Source of the DNA: Cytophagales bacterium
GTDB taxonomy: Bacteria; Bacteroidota; Bacteroidia; Cytophagales; Cyclobacteriaceae
Length of the DNA: 7,468 bases
Reading direction: 5' to 3'
Assembly: GCA_029262935.1 (NCBI GenBank)
Contig: JAJCYK010000186.1
Location: forward strand, 1-7,468
Under the pieces are notes generated by a model. The model did no database searches. It worked only from the letters and a program-made list of their open reading frames with translations, and had not been told where the DNA came from. Shown here piece by piece: positions 1-7,000 of the stretch. Both the position numbers and the translations under genes were made by a program. The number at the start of each line of letters is the position of its first letter. Position 1 is the stretch's first letter.

Positions 1-884
1 CAGGAGGTATGTCTTTTTAAACAGTGCACTTTTCGCTGTACTCTCCTCAAACGACCACTCCTTTGCTGGACCACGTGAGTTAATTCATGGGCCAACAGTC
101 GTTTACCGTTACTGGTGTCAGGATTATATTTCCCGGAATTAAAGTATACATCTTTCCCGTGTGTAAAGGCCTGTGAATTTAATTCCTTGTTCATTTCCAC
201 CGATCGCTGATCCGTATGAATGTTCACATCACTAAAATCAACCCCAAATTTAGTGCCCATTTCTGATTGCACATTAGGCGCTAGTGCCCTTCCTTTTCCT
301 TTAGACTGATTAATGGTATTTGATACCTGAGCGCTAGCCGTGTTACCTGAGCCTTCGGATTTACTTTGCACAGGTATCTCCTCTTCCTCCGTCTGTTCCG
401 GCTCCTCTTTATGCATTTCCTGTACAGGCATCTCCTCTTCCTCCTTGCCAGTCATAGACTGTACCTCAGGCATTTCTTCCTCCTCCTTACCCTCCATGGA
501 TTGTACCTCGGGAATTTCCTCCTTTTCTTCTTCCATGGAAGTTTCCGGTTTTTCTTGCACCAATTTGTCTTCTTCCATTCGCTGTTCGGCGGTACCTAGT
601 TTTTCGTCCTCCAGTGGAGTTGCCAGACTTTCCCTTTGAATAGAACTAATTTCCTTTTGTTGAATAGCCCCTTGACTGCCGGAATTGTTTACCACGGCAT
701 CGGCCATGGCATCTGCCTCTTGCTCGTATTTGTCCCCGGGTTTACCTACGGTAAGTCCTTTTCTTTGAAAGAATGATTCCTCCTTCTTCTGAACGGGCTG
801 GTCATTATTTTTGGAAAAAAAAGGTTGCTCATTAGCCTCTTGCGGCTGTGGATTTCGGTGGCGGCGGTAAGATTTCGTAGTCAT
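1..884 (-). CDS. DUF4157 protein, C-terminus cut by window edge
   Basis: The N-terminal 294 residues of a probable eCIS-associated DUF4157 protein. The frame is open without a stop from ATG at 884 to the left edge. Residues 21-25 are PFFSK, then VQKKEES (31-37), then the PGDKYEQEADAMADAV segment (49-64), which commonly precedes DUF4157. A low-complexity acidic linker (about 115-175) carries four imperfect IPEVQSM/MPVQ-type repeats. The DUF4157 core is at about 210-275 and ends in HELTHVVQQ (266-274), which resembles the HExxH zinc-metallopeptidase motif. The core is 44/65 identical by hand count to that of the large protein at the other end of the window. No signal peptide or membrane segment is seen, as expected for cargo loaded in the cytoplasm. 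The start is supported by the ATGA overlap with the peroxidase. The C-terminal effector domain, if any, lies outside the window, so its activity cannot be judged. Confidence 0.9.
   Translation of the reverse strand, partial: MTTKSYRRHRNPQPQEANEQPFFSKNNDQPVQKKEESFFQRKGLTVGKPGDKYEQEADAMADAVVNNSGSQGAIQQKEISSIQRESLATPLEDEKLGTAEQRMEEDKLVQEKPETSMEEEKEEIPEVQSMEGKEEEEMPEVQSMTGKEEEEMPVQEMHKEEPEQTEEEEIPVQSKSEGSGNTASAQVSNTINQSKGKGRALAPNVQSEMGTKFGVDFSDVNIHTDQRSVEMNKELNSQAFTHGKDVYFNSGKYNPDTSNGKRLLAHELTHVVQQRSGRLRRVQRKVHCLKRHTS
360..533 (-). repeat. Acidic tandem repeats encoded within the DUF4157 gene
   Basis: Four imperfect protein-level repeats of a Glu-rich stretch followed by I/M-P-(E)-V-Q, beginning at codons 124, 138, 152 and 170 (nucleotides 515, 473, 431 and 377). 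Spacing is 14, 14 and 18 residues, i.e. 42, 42 and 54 bp. The similarity is visible in the DNA too (GAGGAAGAGGAGAT-type blocks). This is a disordered acidic linker between the PGDKYEQEAD segment and the DUF4157 core. Confidence 0.75.
881..884 (-). promoter_or_regulatory. ATGA stop/start overlap coupling peroxidase and DUF4157 genes
   Basis: The TGA stop of the peroxidase (883-881) shares bases with the ATG of the DUF4157 gene (884-882). The bases just upstream contain no clear Shine-Dalgarno run. Re-initiation by terminating ribosomes is therefore the likely way the second gene is translated, which would tie the levels of the two proteins together. Confidence 0.8.
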
Positions 885-2185
885 GATTGCATCTCGGTTT
901 GTGGTACGTGACTCTGAGCGAATTCGACCAGGTCTACAAAATCAAATTTACCGGTATTGCGGCCGATTTCTGGTTTCCATTTAGGGTGTAACACCTGAAA
1001 GGAATACGGATCGCAGTTAAGAATACTTAAGAAACATTCAAGCAAAATACGACTACCCACCGGACCTAAATGCTCGCCTTCATGCCCTAATACCTCAGCT
1101 TCCTTAAGTACATAATACCATAAGGGCGTACCATCCAAGTGCGCGGTCTCTTTAATCTTTATTGGCTCCACACACATGCGGCGCGCTATATCTTCGCCCG
1201 AAGCTAATCCGTAGACCACTCCTCTCCTTAAATTTCTAAAAGGCAACGACCGTTCATATTTATCCGACGACTTAATGAATGGTATGTCATGAAAAATCTT
1301 GCCGATCTTAGTATCGATCAGCCGGGCATACTCTACTTTTCCATCTTCAAAGTCAAACAGATAGTGCCAGTCCAAGTATTCTTCCATTTTCTGGAATGCT
1401 CCCAGTTCAAACAAGTTCTTTTCGGTATGCTCATTGATACGATTATTTTCCCGGGTCTGAGAATGACCCGTACGGAAGGCAGCACCAGTAAACTCTAAAG
1501 GTAAATATGTCGGATGATTAAAATACTTAGGACCATGACAAAGTATGTCTTCAAATACTGTCCAGTCTGTTACTTTATACAAATAATCGTGTAGAATCAA
1601 CCATTGATAGTGCCAAATGACTTGTTTACGGGCTTCCTTAAATAAATCGCGAGAAGCACATTGATCTTTGATTTTTTCTACCATTCGGTTATGAAACCTC
1701 ATAAAAAGCACTTGCATTTGGGACACAATTATGTTCTCGTCATTACGGGCATCCGGGATAATGGCTTTTCCCTGAGCATTACGTGGCAAATCAAACCAGG
1801 TATCACCCTCAAACTCGCAAGCCTCTCCCAACAGTAATTTGTTACGGTCATTGACGTCGTAAAGAAAGTCCTGACTCCATTGTCCATAAAGACAGTCCAA
1901 ATCCAAACGTAAGGTGCGGTCGTTTACGTAGGTCTCTGATTGATTATACCCCCGGAAACGGGAAGTGACTTCAAAGGTTAGATCATGCGCTAAATATTGA
2001 CCAAAAATGGCCAGGCCATTAGTGATGCACTCGCTGTCCTGACATTTCCAGTCATAATCGATCATAGTTTCTGACAATTCCTTAAGGTCCCGATTACTTA
2101 GAATCAGCGGTTTTAGTTCTGGAAAAAGCTTTCCGTAATTCTTTTTATCGTCTAAATGATACTCGGTTTTTTGAAGACTTTGCAT
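881..2185 (-). CDS. Animal-type haem peroxidase (bacterial branch)
   Basis: Complete 434-aa protein of the animal haem peroxidase superfamily (An_peroxidase), in the bacterial subfamily lacking the long N-terminal propeptide. The family oxidises halides or organic substrates with hydrogen peroxide. Distal haem motif FGQYLAHDLT holds His67 and the probable calcium ligand Asp68. The second calcium-loop motif LDLDCLYG spans about 94-101. The catalytic Arg147 is in PDARNDEN, followed by FHNR at 164-167, and the proximal haem ligand is His241 in FRTGHSQ. The C-terminal block GTPLWYYVLKEAEV is also typical of the subfamily. Position 66, Asp in myeloperoxidase-type enzymes where it forms a haem ester, is Ala here, while Glu150 at the other ester position is kept. 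No signal peptide is visible, so Sec export is unlikely. The stop overlaps the start of the downstream DUF4157 gene. The enzyme is either a payload or an accessory of that system (inference). Confidence 0.93.
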   Translation of the reverse strand: MQSLQKTEYHLDDKKNYGKLFPELKPLILSNRDLKELSETMIDYDWKCQDSECITNGLAIFGQYLAHDLTFEVTSRFRGYNQSETYVNDRTLRLDLDCLYGQWSQDFLYDVNDRNKLLLGEACEFEGDTWFDLPRNAQGKAIIPDARNDENIIVSQMQVLFMRFHNRMVEKIKDQCASRDLFKEARKQVIWHYQWLILHDYLYKVTDWTVFEDILCHGPKYFNHPTYLPLEFTGAAFRTGHSQTRENNRINEHTEKNLFELGAFQKMEEYLDWHYLFDFEDGKVEYARLIDTKIGKIFHDIPFIKSSDKYERSLPFRNLRRGVVYGLASGEDIARRMCVEPIKIKETAHLDGTPLWYYVLKEAEVLGHEGEHLGPVGSRILLECFLSILNCDPYSFQVLHPKWKPEIGRNTGKFDFVDLVEFAQSHVPQTEMQS

Positions 2186-2258
2186 GACAGTATTTGTTTA
2201 TAGCTTGCTAATATTTATGATAGTACTACCTATTTGTAACCCTTACTTTTATCCGTAG

Positions 2259-2759
2259 TTAAAGCAACGTTAGCCACGGCAGAATCAACCATAACAGTAT
2301 GGTAATGAAGTATATAGCGGTCTCAGCTTCAGTTTTACCCCAACCCTTGGAGCTTGTAGGTCTACCTGATATATTCGGTTTATTTTTAGTTTTCAATAGT
2401 GAATAAGGACCGTTTAGTGCCCCGTTTAGAGATTCCGCTGATTCTTCCGCCATCTTTTTGGCCTCCATTATACGGGCATACTCCCTAAAAGTATTGCAAA
2501 CTTGAATGTTACGTCGCTCCCAACGATAAATGAAGTAGGTAACCCAAGCCCCAAATAATCCCAGTAGCAAAAGGCCCCAGAATGAAAATTGGTGGCTTTC
2601 AAACCAGGAAATAGTCACTGCGACCCAAGAAGCCGTAGGCACCAATCCCAGTAATTTAAAACTGATAGCATCGGTCTCAGTAATTTTCTTACAGATCTCC
2701 TGATAGATAACCTTATCATCCAGAGTATTTATATTGAGGTTATAATTTTCTTGTTTCAT
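2259..2759 (-). CDS. Small membrane protein, three predicted transmembrane segments
   Basis: This 166-aa inner-membrane protein has no recognised named family. Hydrophobic segments lie at about residues 33-52, 58-78 and 145-166, the last running to the C-terminus (ending LPWLTLL). The second segment ends in YRWERRN, so by the positive-inside rule the 79-144 loop, rich in Lys/Arg and Glu, should be cytoplasmic. The first 30 residues are polar and helical-looking and should also be cytoplasmic. The topology of a helical pair with a cytosolic loop is loosely reminiscent of two-TM SLATT-like proteins, but I see no decisive motif. The start codon is embedded in the stop of the ParA gene, which suggests coupled translation and perhaps a stoichiometric partnership: a membrane anchor or receptor for the ATPase or its cargo. 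That role is inference. Confidence 0.85.
   Translation of the reverse strand: MKQENYNLNINTLDDKVIYQEICKKITETDAISFKLLGLVPTASWVAVTISWFESHQFSFWGLLLLGLFGAWVTYFIYRWERRNIQVCNTFREYARIMEAKKMAEESAESLNGALNGPYSLLKTKNKPNISGRPTSSKGWGKTEAETAIYFITILLWLILPWLTLL
2756..2759 (-). promoter_or_regulatory. ATGA stop/start overlap coupling ParA and membrane-protein genes
   Basis: The TGA stop of the ParA gene (2758-2756) overlaps the ATG of the membrane-protein gene (2759-2757). No purine-rich ribosome binding site is visible upstream. This indicates translational coupling and a functional pair. Confidence 0.8.
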
Positions 2760-3526
2760 GGCCGTATGCGATGGAGAAATTCCAAACCTAACTCTGAGTA
2801 ATCCTGCGCCCCGTGACTGCGAGGGTCAAATCTAAAAATGTCCGTACCCTGTTCTTGAGCTTGAGCCAGCGCGATATTGCTACGAATCCTGGTCGAGAAT
2901 ACCTTATTCTTATACGTCTCTTGAAGATCAGATAATACGCGGCGATTCATATTTTTACGGTGGTCGAATTTGGTTAATAAATACCCCAGGACTTCAATTT
3001 CGGGGTTAAGCTGACCCTTGATCTGGTCAAAAGATTTCATAAAGCTTTCTACTCCTTTCAAGGGTAGAAACTCCGCTTGTAATGGCATCAGCACATAATC
3101 TGAGGCGGTAACAGCATTTACAGTCAACATGCCCAAAGCAGGGGGGCAATCGATTAATACAAAATCATAATTACCACTAATGGGTTTTAATAACTGCTGC
3201 AATAATTTTTCCCGGCCAAAGATGCTTACTAACTCCATTTCTGCGCTAGCTAAATCTAAAGAACTAGGTAGTAAATCCAATTCATTGACTGTAAGAATGG
3301 CTGATTCAATCTGCACCTCCTGTCCTTGTGCCAAACCCTTTAGTAAATGGTATATATTGGGTTCTGGAGCTTCAATCAAGCCCAAAGCCTGAGTTAAGTT
3401 AGCCTGAGGATCAAGGTCAATTAGTAGCACTTTTTTCCCTAAGCGCTGCAATATTGCCCCCAAATTAAGTGCAGTAGTAGTTTTACCAGAACCGCCCTTT
3501 TGAATAGCTATTGAGACAATGGTCAT
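2756..3526 (-). CDS. ParA/Soj-type deviant Walker ATPase
   Basis: Cytosolic ParA/MinD-family ATPase of 256 aa, the usual length for a chromosomal or orphan ParA without an N-terminal DNA-binding extension. The deviant Walker A motif KGGSGKTT is at residues 10-17, with signature Lys10 and P-loop Lys15. Walker A' follows as LLIDLDPQAN (Asp37/Asp39), and Walker B as FVLIDCPP (Asp126). Such proteins dimerise on ATP, usually bind nucleoid DNA non-specifically, and segregate plasmids or position protein cargo. No ParB-like protein or parS-like repeat is visible here. Instead the gene sits 11 bp after an unknown small gene and overlaps a membrane-protein gene by ATGA. This favours a cargo-positioning role over replicon partition, though a ParB outside the window cannot be excluded. 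The family call is secure and the role is inferred. Confidence 0.95.
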   Translation of the reverse strand: MTIVSIAIQKGGSGKTTTALNLGAILQRLGKKVLLIDLDPQANLTQALGLIEAPEPNIYHLLKGLAQGQEVQIESAILTVNELDLLPSSLDLASAEMELVSIFGREKLLQQLLKPISGNYDFVLIDCPPALGMLTVNAVTASDYVLMPLQAEFLPLKGVESFMKSFDQIKGQLNPEIEVLGYLLTKFDHRKNMNRRVLSDLQETYKNKVFSTRIRSNIALAQAQEQGTDIFRFDPRSHGAQDYSELGLEFLHRIRP

Positions 3527-3537
3527 AATTGTGAAAA

Positions 3538-3948
3538 TTATATTTTTCTCCCCCGTACCGGTTCTACGTCTAAAGCGCTGACTTTATTATCAACACCGGC
3601 AGCGGTATAAACAGCCACTACATCCAGTTTGTGAGAGCTTTCAATAACCAGAAATCCTTCGAAACCATGGATGCTGATGATATCAAATCGCTCTACATCC
3701 TTACAAGTGATACGATCCACTTCATCCGGCCCTAACTTGGAATCAAGGAATTTGGATATAACTCCAGGCGTAGCCAGTTTCATACGGAATTTGATATCCT
3801 TTTCCCAGGGATTGTGGACGTTAACCGCAGTCTGATAATTGCCAGGGACAAAGGCTCCGGAATCTTGAGAAGTGCCCGGAAGGCTGGAAGTACAAATAAA
3901 TTTGACCGCATATTGGTAGCGGTATGAGCGATTGGTTTTAGATTTCAT
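3538..3948 (-). CDS. Conserved-looking 136-aa protein of unknown function
   Basis: I cannot assign a function. The protein has no signal peptide or membrane segment. The N-terminus is basic (KSKTNRSYRY), and the rest alternates short hydrophobic runs with turns, suggesting a compact beta-rich soluble fold. Notable segments are YQYAVKFIC at residues 12-20, NVHNPWEKDIKFRMK in the middle, and LDVVAVYTAAG followed by LDVEPVRGRKI at the C-terminus. These look like the conserved cores of a small family of bacterial hypothetical proteins, but I know of no characterised member. The ATG at 3948 follows a 92 bp AT-rich spacer. The stop lies 11 bp ahead of the ParA start, so the two are probably co-transcribed. 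That position makes a partner or cargo adaptor of the ATPase possible, which is inference only. Confidence 0.8.
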   Translation of the reverse strand: MKSKTNRSYRYQYAVKFICTSSLPGTSQDSGAFVPGNYQTAVNVHNPWEKDIKFRMKLATPGVISKFLDSKLGPDEVDRITCKDVERFDIISIHGFEGFLVIESSHKLDVVAVYTAAGVDNKVSALDVEPVRGRKI

Positions 3949-4040
3949 AGCTGGTTAATTAAAATTTTAAATGATTAATGGCTTATATTTCATGTCCTTC
4001 TCAATACAATAATTCTTGCCATTTTCAGGTTGCAATTTTA

Positions 4041-7000
4041 TTAGGGCACAGGTGTTAAGAAGCGTCTTTGGGCAAACCCGATTTCTCCATTTATATCTAC
4101 CGCCGCCCAGTTATGAGTGAACCCCATCACAAAAATGTGATCTCCTCTGCGCAATCTGTGAATAGGGCTGCTACTCATTGAAGGCCTACCGCGTACATTA
4201 AGTACATAAGCCGGGGCAACTACTATCGCTTCATGGGGCTCCGGTTCAACCCGGGTCTCATTGATATAGACTGGTCCCAGATCTGGCGCTACATCAACAT
4301 TGGCACGATCCTCCTCTGGCCTTAAACGACCAAGAATTCTCAGGACTCTATCTTCAAAGGATCTGCTTGGGATATGAGCGATTACCGCTGCATTAAACCT
4401 AGGAGTAATGCCAGATGTAACTACCTGATCATTCAAAAATGACCTGACTTCAGCATTTTCATTGTCTTGTAATATCCAGGCAATAGCCAGTAAGATTCTA
4501 CCATCTGTTGCCGCACCTGCACTTGGGAATAAAGCCGAACTAGTTGACCCCCAGTTGAGCCATGGGGTATTCAAGTGACGCTTTATGGTATTCAGAGACA
4601 TCCCGGCGCCATTTAAATAACTAATTAATTGGGGAGCCCGAGTGTGGTCCAATAATACCCAACCTTGCTCCATAACAAACCTTCCTACTTTAACATCTGT
4701 GTAAGAGGGAGTTCCCATTGTAGGTGTACTAAGGATGCGTGGGTACATATCCGCTGCAAGCGTTGGATGATTATTTACGTATGTCCCAAAATGTCCAGTA
4801 GATGTACCCCCAAATCCAGCCATAAAAAAAGGATCAACCATATGGCTTAATTTGTTTATCCTTACTAAATCCACACCAGCACCAACAGCCACCCCGTGCA
4901 CTGCCTCTTTGGCAAATTCTAGAGAGACTTCATCCCACCAATCTGCTATTGGGGCTAAGCCAATTCTTGTGCGGAGTTGGTTAGCGGCTACTACTGGATT
5001 AGTAGCAGCCACTTCAACGGCAGCATTCATCAATCCTTGAGGCTCCCTACCCGTGGCTAAGTAAGAAACAGCATCTCCAAAAGCATCTGGGTCGAAGGTG
5101 TATTGAATAGCCAAATTACCGCTGGAATCGACTAGTGAATCTGCTCCTGCAAGGCCAACCGAGGCTCTAGCGCCTTGAACAGGCATACCTGACATTCCTC
5201 TGGAGGCTGCCACTCCTTCAGTAAAGGAAACCAAATTCTCATTGGCCGGATCCGATAAATGACTAGAGATTCCTGCTGCGTCTAAATCATTACCAGATGC
5301 GTCCTGCAGGGGAACGGGAGAAGCTCCTACCAAACAACCATCATATACTATGCGAGCCGTGGCTGGATCCATATTGTCCATCAGTGTTTCCAGCAATTGC
5401 TGAGTTTTAGCCCTTTGTACGGGGTCACTGATATCCATGCTATCAGGGTCAGAGTATTGGACTTCACCACTTTCATTTACTGAAGCCGTTCCAGTCCCAG
5501 CAAAAGTGACGGACTGACTACTTCCATGTCCAGAAATCAGGACTTGTGAAATTCTGTGAGTTCCACTGGCATCTGGAAATCCGTAATTGGCAGCAATATC
5601 AGGCACCAAACCAGAGATTTCATTAAGTGTTCCTTGACCCTCCAACATTAATACCAGCTTAGAGTTGTTGAGAATCAAGCTTTGATAAAGGGAAGCGCTA
5701 TCTAAAAAGGCAGCGTTGTGATCAAGACCTGTGTACAACATCAGATATAATGGCTTGGAGTGGGAAGTATCATTATAATTCTGAACCAATTTGTCTAATG
5801 TACTTGTGTCAAAACGGTGTAAGTTTCGTACACGTCCCCATAAACTTATATAAGGTAATATACCAGGGCCACTTAGCAAGTTCAACATCATTTCGAATTC
5901 CGATACATTGCCATCCGCGCTAGTAATAGTTTGTTGTAAATGGGGCTCAAAGATGGCCATGTAGATCATTAATGGAATTATTAGCCCCTCATCTTTAACT
6001 CTTTCCAAATCAGATTCCAAAACGGTTACTTCTAGTACCTCGGGAACAAAAATTGTTTCTAGTTGCAGCAAAATGGTGCCAAGGGCTATGCGATCATTAA
6101 GTGCCCCACTCGCAGTTATTCGCACAGTATGGTGCCTACTATCTGTCCCTTTGCTGTAACCCTCCAAACTCCACCATTGTGTAGCAGATAATCCCCTTAG
6201 CTCACCTAGCTTGATATCACCTACTCCATCAAGAAAAGGTAGTTCACGATTCGCTTTAAATAACAGCATCCATAAGTCGTCACGGTCAAATGTAATGGAG
6301 TCCTCAACGAACCAATCGGCTTGTCGTTCTGTGTAGGTCTTAAATTCTTGCAAGGTGATACCCGTATTGGTTGCGGTTCCATCACCAAAAAGGTCTTCCT
6401 GTTCTAACCTGTCTTGTGTGGTAGGTACTACTGGATGTAATTGCAAACTTGAAATACCTCTCCCCTGTTGTACCGTATGGGTCAATTCATGCGCCAAAAG
6501 CTTTTTGCCTTCCGTAGTATTGGGATTATACTTTCCTTCATTAAAATAAATATCACTTCCGTGCGTAAAGGCTTGGGCACTTAAGTCTTGGTTCATTTGA
6601 ACAGCTTCACTATCGGTATGGATGTTAACACTGCTAAAGTCAGATCCAAATCCACTTTCCATATCGCTGCGGGTATGGTCATCCAAAGCAGAGCCGGTCC
6701 CGGATTTACTATCCAGTTGTTGCTTTAGGCTGCCACCCTGGTGGCTGCTATCCTTAGTGCTTTCTTCTTTTTTCTGAACAATTTTTTCCGATCCTGTGAA
6801 TGCAGTTAAGAACCCTCCGGTTACTTCGGCTCGGGTGCGGGTTCTTTCTTTAACTTCGCTAAAATTGCCACTGTTGCCGTCAATGGAAACGATGCTATCA
6901 CCGTTTACCGCTTTAATGATACAATGGTGGGAGTTTTTATGGAAATAGCCTATGTCGCCGGGCTTGGGATCGTCAGTAGGTTCAAGGGTGCCATGCCGGG

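Noticed and set aside
340..639. Plus-strand open frames rich in Ser or Leu, opposite the DUF4157 gene
   Set aside because: They are antisense reflections of the GAG/GAA-rich acidic repeat; the minus-strand frame carries recognisable DUF4157 motifs and is continuous.
2186..2258. Promoter or operator in the spacer before the peroxidase (8 bp palindrome TAGTACTA at 2221-2228)
   Set aside because: A short palindrome with no accompanying -33/-7 elements; not distinguishable from chance in AT-rich DNA.
2259..2759. The membrane protein as a holin or a SLATT effector
   Set aside because: It has a long charged cytosolic loop and three segments, with no diagnostic motif for either family.
2756..3526. 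ParA as evidence of a plasmid replicon
   Set aside because: No ParB, parS-like repeats, iterons or replication gene in the window; the gene is embedded in an operon-like array between DUF4157 genes.
3959..3970. Perfect 12 bp palindrome TTAAAATTTTAA in the 92 bp spacer
   Set aside because: Pure A/T low-complexity sequence in an AT-rich spacer; no second copy and no recognised operator.
3977..4023. Inverted repeat AATGGC ... GCCATT after the large gene as a terminator
   Set aside because: Only a 6 bp stem with a loop of about 35 bases and no following U-run; too weak to call.
3949..4040. Bacteroidota-type promoter (TTG / TAnnTTTG) before the 136-aa gene
   Set aside because: The best candidate, TTGTATTG, misses consensus bases and its spacing from an upstream TTG is too long.
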